DNA of 15,733 bases. It comes from Coemansia sp. RSA 922. Taxonomy: Eukaryota > Kickxellomycota > Kickxellomycetes > Kickxellales > Kickxellaceae. The DNA is taken from the NCBI GenBank assembly GCA_027577415.1, contig JANBQS010000541.1, positions 1 through 15,733 on the forward strand, in the 5' to 3' direction. Every line of letters begins with the position of its first letter. Within the stretch, counting starts at the first letter, position 1. The notes under the pieces were generated by a model, which searched no databases, was not told where the DNA came from, and saw only the letters and a list, made by a program, of their open reading frames with translations. Made by a program: the position numbers and the translations under genes. Positions 1 to 8,200 of this stretch are shown piece after piece.

Positions 1-2
1 CT

Positions 3-98
3 GAATCACGAATTACTGAAATCACAGCCACGTTTAGAAAGAAAGTTGGTAATTTCAGGTATCAAGATGTCCCCCAATGTACATGTTTTGGAATTTAA
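3..98 (+). CDS. Probable 3' end of an upstream gene (partial)
   Basis: The frame starting at base 3 is open from the window edge for 31 codons and stops at TAA 96-98. The residues read like a real protein tail (ITEITATFRKKV then GNFRYQDVPQ, ending CTCFGI). A canonical AATAAA lies 34 nt past the stop, at 132-137, as expected for a compact 3' UTR. The family cannot be recognised from so short a piece. The frame starting at base 1 is also open (to TAG 145-147), but it runs through the AATAAA and is the less likely choice. The N-terminal part lies outside the window. Confidence 0.4.
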   Translation, partial: ESRITEITATFRKKVGNFRYQDVPQCTCFGI

Positions 99-131
99 GC
101 TATATAGGTTTATTAGTATCACTTTGCTGCC

Positions 132-137
132 AATAAA
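132..137 (+). terminator. AATAAA polyadenylation signal
   Basis: Canonical AATAAA placed 34 nt after the TAA of the putative upstream gene end, and about 295 bp before the next start codon. Confidence 0.4.
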
Positions 138-431
138 TGTGTACTAGCAAGCTTTGGTTTCTCATGGCCTAGCATGAAAAAGAAGAAAAAAACGCCATGG
201 TCAGATTGTATTGTTGGCCAAAAAGAATGCCTTTCTGTTCTTTTAAAAATCTAGTTGCAAAAAGGGTTCTATACCACAGCACTTTGTCTTTTTTATTATC
301 CTTTTCAGCACTTGTCATTGACTGCAATGGGAAGAAAAATCTTTTTTGTCCATCCTTCTTTCTTCTTTTTCTCCTATTCCATTTTCTTTATTTATCCAGT
401 CATTTATTTTTTGTTGTTGTTGTTGGAAATC
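138..431. other. Intergenic region upstream of the glutaredoxin-like gene
   Basis: This AT-rich and partly pyrimidine-rich stretch has no convincing gene. Two tracts resemble 3' splice sites (a T/C-rich run ending TTTTCAG near 308 and one ending TTTATCCAG near 400), so a 5' UTR intron of the downstream gene is possible. The reading frames here (for example from ATG 197, or from ATG 327 in frame with the gene) encode mostly Phe/Leu/Ser from T-rich DNA and do not look coding. Confidence 0.4.
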
Positions 432-908
432 ATGTTTAACAAACTACTTGGTAAGAATGACAGGAATGAGACAAGTCTTGTGCACAGAATAGCGGATAGC
501 ATGAAAAAGAGAATAGCGTCTTTGGCTGACACCAGTACAAAACCAGCCAAGTTAAAGCGTCGTACACGGCCTGCCACATGCGTGACAGTGATTGGAAATT
601 CCGCTGACATTATTGACAGGGCAATTAAGTACTTGCGTAGAGCAAATTATCAAGGACGTTTACGTATGGTGGACCTTTGCAAGTTGGATAAATCAAAGCA
701 GATTCACCCGCTAAATAACTTGGGAGATGATGAAGTGTTTCTGCATTGTTACGTCAACGGAAAGTTGGTGGAGCCAGAGGAAATAAAAGGTTTGAATCAA
801 GCTATAGAAGTTATTAATAGGATGAAAGATGGAGAACTGATTATGCACGTATATAGAGACTCGTTTGTACCCATGGTGGGAAATATGTCACTTTTGGTAA
901 TGCCATAG
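432..908 (+). CDS. Glutaredoxin/SH3BGR-fold-like small protein, no redox cysteine motif
   Basis: A 158-residue product. The basic N-terminal half (about residues 1-46, with KRIASLAD and KLKRRTR) precedes a domain laid out like the thioredoxin/glutaredoxin fold. A strand CVTVIGNS is followed by a helix DIIDRAIKYLRRANY, a strand RLRMVDL, a hairpin EVFLHCYVNGKLV and a helix of about 20 residues ending KDGEL. The GNS after strand one, the VDL and the VNGK hairpin resemble the SH3BGR branch of glutaredoxin-like proteins, which also lack a CxxC/CPYC active site; none is visible here. I chose ATG 432 because the in-frame extension from ATG 327 is T-rich low-complexity sequence, though it could be read as one hydrophobic segment. 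AATAAA follows the stop closely. MOB4 starts 118 bp downstream on the same strand. The fold assignment is inference from pattern; the existence of the gene is better supported. Confidence 0.5.
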   Translation: MFNKLLGKNDRNETSLVHRIADSMKKRIASLADTSTKPAKLKRRTRPATCVTVIGNSADIIDRAIKYLRRANYQGRLRMVDLCKLDKSKQIHPLNNLGDDEVFLHCYVNGKLVEPEEIKGLNQAIEVINRMKDGELIMHVYRDSFVPMVGNMSLLVMP

Positions 909-911
909 TTG

Positions 912-917
912 AATAAA
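912..917 (+). terminator. AATAAA polyadenylation signal
   Basis: AATAAA three bases after the TAG stop of the glutaredoxin-like gene. The intergenic gap to MOB4 is only 118 bp, so 3' end formation and the MOB4 promoter share this AT-rich stretch. Confidence 0.5.
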
Positions 918-1026
918 ACCCCAATGACGATGTCAAAAAAATACTAGGTATTTTTTTTTTATCATTTTACGCAAGTAATTGGAATAAACATTTTTTATTA
1001 TATATCTATTTTTTATTACTGAAACG

Positions 1027-1656
1027 ATGGGACACGTACTGCGGGCAAACTTGCCAGGCACACGAGAGGAAGATTGTTTTAGTTGGAATTGCGATTCTTT
1101 AGAAGAGATAAAAACCGAGTTGGCCGCACAAGAGTACCTCCAGTCACTAATACGGCAACGTAGGTTCGACGTAGACGCCCTAGTAGAAGTACCCCAGGGT
1201 ATTGAGCCTTTATCATGGCTCTACGAGCACATGCGACAGATCTGCGTAGAGCTCGGATTCTATCTCACATCACTGCACAGCGAGTGCACCCAGGCGTGTC
1301 CGGTTATGAGGGCGTCAGAAACCACATACTACTGTGCAGGACACGGGCGACCGCGACCTTGTTCAGCGATGGGATACTCTATACATACATTGGACTATGC
1401 AGTGCGGCAACTGAGTAGCGCGGCATCATTCCCTGATAGAGTGAGGGTGGCGGAATCTTCGGTGAAACACTTTCAGTCTATGGTTAGGAGACTGTATAGG
1501 GTATTTGCACATGCTTATTTTCACCATAGGGAGGTGTTTGAGCGGCAGGAGTCTACTACTTGTCTGTATGCGAGGTTCGTCAGATTGGCTAGAAAATATG
1601 AGCTGACTCCAGAGTCGTTGATCATCATTCCGGAGTTGCCTACTACTATCATTTGA
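1027..1656 (+). CDS. MOB4: MOB kinase activator, MOB4/phocein type
   Basis: A 209-residue Mob1/phocein-family protein, slightly shorter than typical MOB4 (about 225). MOB4 is a subunit of the STRIPAK phosphatase-kinase assembly, which governs cell fusion, septation and hyphal development in fungi. Recognisable blocks are RANLPGT-REEDCFSW near the N-terminus, the helix LAAQEYLQSLI (32-42), WLYEHMRQICVEL (64-76), and the zinc region SEC-TQAC (Cys87, Cys91) paired with the histidine block AHAYFHHREVF (His162 and His167). The CRRIYRIFSHAYFHH-like signature of phocein appears here as RRLYRVFAHAYFHH. The two cysteines are separated by three residues; in the phocein I know the gap is four, so the zinc loop is one residue shorter. 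The gene is intronless and starts at the first ATG after an AT-rich leader. Family assignment is firm, and MOB4 rather than MOB1 follows from the C-terminal HAYFHHR and the N-terminal block. Confidence 0.9.
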   Translation: MGHVLRANLPGTREEDCFSWNCDSLEEIKTELAAQEYLQSLIRQRRFDVDALVEVPQGIEPLSWLYEHMRQICVELGFYLTSLHSECTQACPVMRASETTYYCAGHGRPRPCSAMGYSIHTLDYAVRQLSSAASFPDRVRVAESSVKHFQSMVRRLYRVFAHAYFHHREVFERQESTTCLYARFVRLARKYELTPESLIIIPELPTTII

Positions 1657-1924
1657 CCAAGGGGAAAGGAGGCTTTCACGTGCGAGTGATAAAATTCTCC
1701 GCAATATGGCTTTGATGGTCCGTGAGCCTGATTATCTTTCTTGTAGCACGCGCACTTTTCGGAAGCACAGCCGGCGCCGAAAAAATAACACATGTACCAC
1801 GGGCGGCGGACTAGGTATAAAAAGTGCAGCCTGTGCATACACCCCTCCTACCTCTTTTTTTCATTATCGTTACTTTTTTTCTTTCTTTTAACGAGTATTA
1901 TTATTACTTTTTTCTAAATTTACT
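1657..1924. promoter_or_regulatory. Promoter region of acyl-CoA oxidase with TATA box
   Basis: The 268 bp between the MOB4 stop and the oxidase start contain TATAAAAAG at 1816-1824, about 100 bp before the ATG. A pyrimidine-rich leader typical of fungal promoters follows (T/C runs from about 1846 to 1915). I saw no clear oleate-response element (paired CGG/CCG triplets with correct spacing), so fatty-acid induction cannot be inferred from sequence. Confidence 0.55.
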
Positions 1925-3946
1925 ATGCAAATTCCTAAAGGACTCGCACCCATGGTGCCGTCAACCGAAGACGCACTAGCAGCAGAGCGGGCAAAGGCGG
2001 GGTTCAGCGTGGACGCTATGCACGAGTTTATCGTGGACTCTGATATGCGTACCAAGGTATCGAAAGTAGAGGCGGTGATGGGCAAGGAGCCTGAGACGTT
2101 CAGTCTACGTAACGTGTATTTCATGAGCCGGCAAGAAAAGATGGAGCACGCACTGAAAATCGGTCTGCGGCTCATTGAGCTTTTGAAAGACGGACAAGTC
2201 ACCAGTGACGAGATCAGCATTGCGGACATGGTTCTCGACATTAACGGGCCGTTTGGATTGCACCGAGCGATGTTTATCCCTACATTACAGAACCAGGCTA
2301 CGGCGGAGCAGCAGGAATTGTTTTTGAAGCCGGCACTCAACTACGAGATCCTCGGTTGTTATGCTCAGACTGAGATCGGACATGGTTCGAATGTTCAGGG
2401 ACTGGAGACTACCTGCACGTATGTTCCTGAGACTGACGAGTTTGAGGTACACTCGCCGTCGGTGCGCGCCTGCAAGTGGTGGATCGGATCGTTGGGTGTC
2501 ACGGCTACCCATGCTATGGTCATGGCGCAATTGATTGTCGGCGGTCGGCATCATGGACCCTGTCCCGTCGTAGTTCCGATTCGGTCGACTGTAGACCACC
2601 AGCCGTTGCCTGGAGTGACTGTCGGTGACCTGGGACCCAAGTTCGGGTTCAACACTATGGACAACGGGTTCCTGCTTCTTAACCGCGTGCGCGTGCCCCG
2701 CATCAACCTTCTGCAAAGGTATATTAGCGTCAGCCCCGAGGGCAAGGTTAGCAGACCGGCCAACGTCGATCCCAAGGTGGCGTACGGTACTATGGTGTAT
2801 GTGCGTACTCAGATCGTGCGCAACATGAGCCAGGTCCTAGCCAAGGCGACGACTATTGCTGTGCGGTATGCGGCAGTGCGTCGGCAGTTCAAGGACCAAA
2901 AGTCAGCGCTCGAGTCGCCGGTCCTAGACTACAGCATGGTGCAGTATCGGCTTATTCCTTTGGTGGCGCAGAACTACGCGATGTTTGCTACGTCGCAGGC
3001 GTTCCTCCTCCACTACCAGCAGTCTATGTTGGAGCTGGACCGTGGCAATTTTGCGCCGCTGAAGGAGCTCCACGCAACGGCCTGCGGACTCAAAAGATGG
3101 ACGTCGGACGTGGCTATCGCTGGCATCGACACCTGTCGGCATGTGTGTGGTGGGCATGGGTTTTCGCAATTCTCGGGTCTGAATGAGTTCTACGGGAACG
3201 CTTACCCGAATATTATCTGGGAAGGCGACAACTACGTTTTGTCTCAACAGACCGCCCGCTACCTGATTTCCCAGGTACGCGCCCTAAGAGCCGGCAAACC
3301 TGTCGCCGAAAATCAGACTACGACTTACCTTAAACGTCATATGCCCGGTGGTCAACTCCAAGCCCTGGCTCAGCGTTCGGTCGACGAGCTTATTAACAAT
3401 GCTGATGCGCAGTTGGATCTATTGGCTTTCCGCGCTGCGTCAATGGTCTCTACTCTAGTCGATAATATGGACGCGGGTCAGTCGTGGAACCAGTCATTAG
3501 TAGCTATCCAAAGACTCTGCGATGCTCATTCTGATTTTATCGTCGCCTCCTACTTCCGTCAACATCTCTCGACGCTCGCTCACTCGTCACCATTGCTCCC
3601 GCATCTGAACAAACTGGCTACATTGTTGTTTTTGTATACTTTGGAGCAGCACTCGTCGGATCTCTTCAGAATGCCCAATGCGTTTACTCCCAAGATGGTT
3701 GCCGAGGTGGAGCGGTCGTTGGCAAAGATCATTGAGGAGGTTAGGTTCCAGGCTGTGCCTTTGGTGGATGCGTTTGGGATATCGGATTTTAGACTAAACT
3801 CGGCTCTGGGTAGATCTGATGGAAAGGTCTATGATAACTATCTAAAATGGGCTATGGAAGACCCATTGAACACTGAGAGTGGAGAAGTCGTTCGTAAACA
3901 ATGGTTTGACCAGTACTATAAACCAGTACTGCACTCTCGTTTGTAA
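1925..3946 (+). CDS. POX1: Peroxisomal acyl-CoA oxidase
   Basis: A 673-residue enzyme, within the usual 650-720 of the family. It catalyses the first step of peroxisomal beta-oxidation: FAD-dependent desaturation of acyl-CoA to trans-2-enoyl-CoA, with H2O2 released. The N-terminal helical domain (about 1-135) leads into the flavin-contacting segment GCYAQTEIGHGSNVQGLETT (144-163). The beta-domain follows (about 165-275, including the WWIGSLG motif and the GPKFGFNTMDNG block). The C-terminal helical domains include CGGHGFSQFSGLNEFYG (408-424). The catalytic base is expected at Glu433 in NIIWEGDNYVL. The last three residues, SRL, form a type 1 peroxisomal targeting signal, a common variant of SKL. 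No intron or disruption is visible. ATG 1925 gives a normal N-terminus; ATG 1952 (residue 10) is an in-frame alternative. It is among the best-supported genes in the window. Confidence 0.96.
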   Translation: MQIPKGLAPMVPSTEDALAAERAKAGFSVDAMHEFIVDSDMRTKVSKVEAVMGKEPETFSLRNVYFMSRQEKMEHALKIGLRLIELLKDGQVTSDEISIADMVLDINGPFGLHRAMFIPTLQNQATAEQQELFLKPALNYEILGCYAQTEIGHGSNVQGLETTCTYVPETDEFEVHSPSVRACKWWIGSLGVTATHAMVMAQLIVGGRHHGPCPVVVPIRSTVDHQPLPGVTVGDLGPKFGFNTMDNGFLLLNRVRVPRINLLQRYISVSPEGKVSRPANVDPKVAYGTMVYVRTQIVRNMSQVLAKATTIAVRYAAVRRQFKDQKSALESPVLDYSMVQYRLIPLVAQNYAMFATSQAFLLHYQQSMLELDRGNFAPLKELHATACGLKRWTSDVAIAGIDTCRHVCGGHGFSQFSGLNEFYGNAYPNIIWEGDNYVLSQQTARYLISQVRALRAGKPVAENQTTTYLKRHMPGGQLQALAQRSVDELINNADAQLDLLAFRAASMVSTLVDNMDAGQSWNQSLVAIQRLCDAHSDFIVASYFRQHLSTLAHSSPLLPHLNKLATLLFLYTLEQHSSDLFRMPNAFTPKMVAEVERSLAKIIEEVRFQAVPLVDAFGISDFRLNSALGRSDGKVYDNYLKWAMEDPLNTESGEVVRKQWFDQYYKPVLHSRL

Positions 3947-3997
3947 TACCATATTACACTTTGGGTATCTATTTAACTTATTTTATTTTAGGTTTTG

Positions 3998-4013
3998 TTT
4001 TTTTTTTTTTTTT
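3998..4013 (+). repeat. T16 homopolymer tract between genes
   Basis: A run of 16 T in the 110-bp gap between the oxidase stop and the next start codon. It may be a poly(dT) promoter element (nucleosome-depleting) or 3' processing sequence; the sequence does not decide. Confidence 0.6.
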
Positions 4014-4056
4014 GTTTTTTAGAGATTAAATGTAGTTCTTTTTATATATATTTGTC

Positions 4057-4485
4057 ATGGCTTCTGAACATTTACACTTGGCTGAGTATTGGGCTAATAC
4101 CTCTATTGCCAAAGCGCAAGATACACAGTTATCGGAGATCCACTCACAACTAATATCGGCCAACACCGTCGCCTCATCACATACCATACAGGAGCTCTAT
4201 GACCAGACCACTCAAGCACTAGAATCCCTAACGTTAGAGCGGAGCCAGCTCACAGCCAACATGCAAATAGCTCGTGGACAACTAGATACAGCTCTAGTTC
4301 TGGTATCAGCACTAGAAACAAACATAGCACAGATGGAAACCGCCCTAAGTCAAGCCGAATCAGCTGTGGGACTGACTCTGGGCGGGCGACTCTCGCAACT
4401 AGCTAGAATGACGCCTGGTGTGCCTTATCTAAGGCAGTGGTCAGAAAAAGTACCCAAAGTTCTCAACGTCAATAAATATATTTAA
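4057..4485 (+). CDS. Small coiled-coil protein of unknown function
   Basis: A 142-residue protein with no cysteine and no signal peptide. Residues about 10-105 are rich in Ala, Gln, Leu, Ser and Thr with heptad-like spacing of hydrophobics (IHSQLISANT, IQELYDQTTQALESL, LDTALVLVSALETNIAQME). This suggests one long helical coiled coil of the kind found in small tethering or kinetochore/organelle adaptor subunits. The C-terminal 30 residues are different: GGRLSQLARMTPGVPYLRQW then a basic tail ending in KYI, possibly a docking motif. I do not recognise the family. The start follows a T-rich, TATATATA-containing leader. The stop TAA 4483-4485 is 4 bp from the stop of the convergent USP-like gene, and AATAAA occurs inside the last codons (4471-4476). 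Coding status rests on composition, length and a sensible start. Confidence 0.65.
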   Translation: MASEHLHLAEYWANTSIAKAQDTQLSEIHSQLISANTVASSHTIQELYDQTTQALESLTLERSQLTANMQIARGQLDTALVLVSALETNIAQMETALSQAESAVGLTLGGRLSQLARMTPGVPYLRQWSEKVPKVLNVNKYI

Positions 4486-4489
4486 CATA

Positions 4490-5062
4490 CTATGAAACCG
4501 GGTCTAGGGCAGTGGTAATATTCTCAGACAAGTCTCCCGTCTTTATCAATACAGTGGGACACTCCGCTGACCTACTACAGAGCTCAGGCCAGCCATACGA
4601 TACAGCCTCAAGAACGGCCGACCTACCCACACTCTGTATACATAAAAGTTCACCTTTATGTAAATGTACATACTCTGTAATCATTTCAGCCGGTGGTCCT
4701 CTCAAAACCTCAATAGTACAAGAAACGCCAACACCATGTAGAGACTCTGCCAATCTACGTAGAGCGGTCTCTGCCGTTTTAACTCGGTCTTTATGCGGGT
4801 CCTCTGTACCATTCAGACTACTCCACATTGCCGATAATACTCCGCCGTCAAATACAGCTGTAGGGTCAATGGAGGTTATGAGGAATACGTGGTCTTGTTC
4901 CGCACGTAGTATATTGGCTTTGCACCAGGCTACCGTTTTGAACGAAAGAAACCGACTCTGTGTTGTCGCCTCTACATCGGTGGTAGTAGAGGGCGATACT
5001 TGGTCGGCATCCAAAGCTATAACTACTTTGCGTCGAAGCGATAAAGGAATAGAAGTAGACAT
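4490..5062 (-). CDS. Universal stress protein (USP)-like domain protein
   Basis: A 190-residue protein with the alpha/beta nucleotide-binding fold of the USP family. Strand one is KVVIALDAD (12-20). An insertion and helix follow (residues 38-56, TVAWCKANIL). Next come a strand VFLITSIDP (59-67), a helix with RVKTAETALRRLAESL (93-108), a strand SCTIEVLRG (114-122), a helix PAEMITEYV and a strand ELLCIQSVG (138-146). The C-terminal SVGRSAVLEAVSYGW plus AECPTVLIK matches the family's GxxGxxx...G(S/T)...CPV motif in degenerate form: GRS is kept, but the glycine-rich loop is partly lost, so ATP binding is uncertain. The family acts in stress responses; the ligand here is unknown. I start at ATG 5062 because the upstream in-frame extension is encoded by an A/G-rich repeat and would give poly-Phe. 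The gene converges on the coiled-coil gene and lies 163 bp downstream of the large orphan gene on the same strand. Confidence 0.75.
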   Translation of the reverse strand: MSTSIPLSLRRKVVIALDADQVSPSTTTDVEATTQSRFLSFKTVAWCKANILRAEQDHVFLITSIDPTAVFDGGVLSAMWSSLNGTEDPHKDRVKTAETALRRLAESLHGVGVSCTIEVLRGPPAEMITEYVHLHKGELLCIQSVGRSAVLEAVSYGWPELCSRSAECPTVLIKTGDLSENITTALDPVS

Positions 5063-5112
5063 AATAAATATTTGTTTAATGAAGAAAAAGGAAAAGAAAA
5101 AGAAAAAAAAAT

Positions 5113-5137
5113 GAACAGCTGAACAAAGAACAGCTGA
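5113..5137. promoter_or_regulatory. Tandem CAGCTG (E-box) sites upstream of the USP-like gene
   Basis: GAACAGCTGA occurs at 5113-5122 and again at 5128-5137, spaced 15 bp apart, roughly 50-75 bp upstream of the USP-like start codon. CAGCTG is the palindromic E-box bound by bHLH factors. An exact 10-bp direct repeat in so short a promoter suggests a regulatory pair, but this is inference. Confidence 0.4.
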
Positions 5138-5225
5138 TATATCCTTTTTCAATCCCTAATCCTCTGTAAAAAAAGATGGGGTTACACACAGACATTTTTT
5201 TTTTCGTTAAATAGATCATTATTAT

Positions 5226-8200
5226 TTAAAAGGCTTGAGACCGCGTGTTGAGTGCCGTCAACAGTGACGACGCTGACGTATCGGTACTACCACTCAGAGG
5301 CATAGACTGCTGCTGTTGTTGACCGTGCTGCGATGGCATTTGCTGTTGAGCCATAGCCTGAGCCTGAATAGCAGCCACCGCGGCAGCATAAGACGAAGCA
5401 CTAGCCATATACCCGGCAGGCGGCGCCGGATGAGGAGGGACAAGTCCAGGCGCAAAATGACCAAAAGCATTATTAGAAGCAGGATAAGTCTGTCCATAGT
5501 ACCCACTACCAGCCCACGGATTAGACTCGACATGTTGTTGTTGTTGTTGATCGGCAACAGACCACAAATTGCCATTAGGCTGAAGCTCCTTCTCGCCAGT
5601 ATTTTGAGCCTTTAGAGCTTCGACCTCAGCACTCAAGCGAACACACTGCTCCTGCCACTTGCGCGCCTCCTGCGCACTCTGGGCCAGCAACGTCCCCAGC
5701 CTCTCGGTCTCCGAATCATGCGACTCACACAATGTCTTCAGTGACACGATCTGCCCCGCAATCATATCATAAGTCGACAGCACTTTGTCCACGGCCTTAT
5801 TCCACTCGACGGCAGAGTCCATAGTACGGCGACGCTCGATAATAGCAGTGCTGGCCAGCGCCACCAGGCTGTCGTGAGTAAGCCCAGATAGAGTACGCTC
5901 AATGTTCTCCGCCGGACCCAAACTCAACGACGCCTGCAGCTTCGCCAACGCGTCCTTGTCAAGCGTCCGCCGATCGCCACCCGCAGGCAGAATAGCGCTA
6001 GTAGGCCCGCCACTCATGACGAGAGGCGACTGGGATCGCGGTGCTGGAGACGCCATCCGCACAGTGCTCATTGGCGACATACGCCCGCTGGCAGGCGGCG
6101 CGCGTGCCACTGACCCAGGCTGCACGGCACGCAAGGCCCCGGCAGCAGTGGACGTTGCCGATGCCACCAGCTGCGGCGACGTGGCACTGACGCCGTCGTC
6201 GGACACAAAGCCGACGCCCGGGACATACCGCGCCGCATTCGTTCCTCGCCTTGACCGCGCAGCCTTGACCGCCTCGCCGTCGTTGCTCTGAGGCGGAGGA
6301 GGAGGAGGGGCGCGTGCTTGGACCTGGGTCTGGATCTGAAGCGCAGGCTGAGCCACTGTCGCCACTGCTGCCTTTTTAGCCGGCTCAGTGCCATTGCGAG
6401 CAGCAGCAGCAGCAGTATCAGTAGCAATAGGCGCCTGCTTGGGCTGCTGGGCGGCGGCGGCGGCTGACGATTCGCTGAGACTCATCCAAGCAAGCGAGTC
6501 AAAGGGATTCTGCGGGTCGCGCTGCGAGTCGTTGGCATCGGCATAGACGCACGTGGCTTCGTCGTCCTCGTCTTCGTCGTCGTCCTCGGCAGCAGATGCC
6601 ACGTCGGCACTGGTGCTGGGGTGGCCAGGCGCCGCGGGAGGCAGCGTCTTTGCCGCAGCAGCAGACTTGCCCTTGGCCTTTTTGTTCTTCTTCTTCTTGT
6701 TCTTCTTGCGCTTCTTTGAGGCGTCGGCGTCGTCGTCGTGGAGGTCGTCGTCGTCAGCCACCGAGTACTGGTCGTCGCCAGCAGCAGCAGTCAGCGGAGC
6801 CGAGGGCAGCGTCAGCGGCGGGTCCAATTGCTGCTGCTGCTGCTTCTTTTTGGACTTGGACGACGACCCGGCGCCCGACCCGTCCAGCAGGGCCTTCTGG
6901 CGCTGCAGCGAGATGTTGGCCTCGAGGATGCGCCAGGCCTCCTTGAGCATCAGCTTGCCGATGACGCCGGCCAGCTCCTCGCGGCCGGTGAGCAGGCCCT
7001 CGGTGAAGTCGTCGATGATGTCCTGGCGCTGCTCGCGCAGGTCGTCGGCGTTCGGCTCGAGCTTGCGCACAAAGACCTGGGCGACGGCGCGCTCGAGGAT
7101 CTCGGCCTCGGTCATCAGCAGCTCCAGGCAGTCGGCGATGACGGCCGCCACGTCGGGCGCGGTCAGCAGCAGCTCCAGCTCGCGCATGGCCCAGCCAATG
7201 ACGCCGGTCTGCTGCTGGTACTCGATGCGCTTGATGCGCTTGCGCAGGTCCTTCTGGCCGGCGCGCGCCAGCTTGGCCGGCGCCGTGGCGCCCGACGTCT
7301 CGGCCCACAGCCGCCGCACGTCGTCGGTGCCGGCGCGGATCTCGGCGTTGCGCTCGACGACCACGCGCTGGATGCGCTGGATGCGCGCGTCGAGGCGCGG
7401 CAGCAGGCAGCCAATGGCGGCGCGCGCGGCGTCCAGCTGCGGCTGCAGCGTCAGCGGCGGCGGGTACTTGAGCCCCTGCGCGCGGCGGTCGCACATGGTG
7501 ATGCACTCGCCCAGGATGGTCTCGAGCTCGCGCGCAAACTCGCGCGCCACGCCGTAGTACGACTCGAGGAACGTGCGCGACCACGTGGCGCTGACCTCCA
7601 GCAGGTTGTCCAGGTGCTCGGCCACCAGCGCGTCGACGGCCGCGGGCTGCGGCGGCGACGGCAGCGCAGCCGCGGCGGCCGGCCAGTACTCGGCGAACGG
7701 CAGCGTGCGCGTGCGGATGGTCTGCAGGAACTGCGCGCGGTTGGCGCGGCACCCGCGCGCAAACAGCCGCACGCGCATGGCGTCGATGCGCTGCGCGCTC
7801 TTCAGCAGCAGGTGCGTGATCTGCCACACCGGCTCCATCTCGCACTCGAAGCTGCGCCGGTAGTCGCCGCGCCACTTGCCCAGCTGCGCGTTGAAGATCA
7901 GCCGCTGCGTCTCCAGCTCGGCCGGCGTCGGGTGGTCGGCCTTTGTGTGCTGGCACGTCGGGTACGTGTGGGTCGCGATCAGCTCCGACGTGATGTTGCC
8001 CAGCAGCGCAAAGTCCGCCGCCGGCAGCCCCACGAACGCCTTTGTCACCTGCAGCGCCGGCAGCAGCAGCGCCGGGTCCAGCGGGTCCTGGTGGTCGTCG
8101 TACGGGAACGCGTCCGCCGGAAAGTCGAACGTCAGGTCCTCGTACACGTCGGCCAGCGGGAACTGGTGGCCCTCGTACCACAGCGTCACGCGCTCGGTGA

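Noticed and set aside
4512..5114. A 200-codon + strand ORF opposite the USP-like gene
   Set aside because: Ends in poly-Lys from an A/G tract and lacks any fold pattern; the minus frame has the USP pattern.
5063..5152. N-terminal extension of the USP-like gene
   Set aside because: It is encoded by a T-rich tract (on the gene strand) giving poly-Phe, and the ATG at 5062 directly precedes the fold's first strand.
6553..7557. A 334-codon + strand frame rich in Ser
   Set aside because: Translation of antisense GCA/GAC-type repeats; low complexity, no start context, overlaps the orphan gene.
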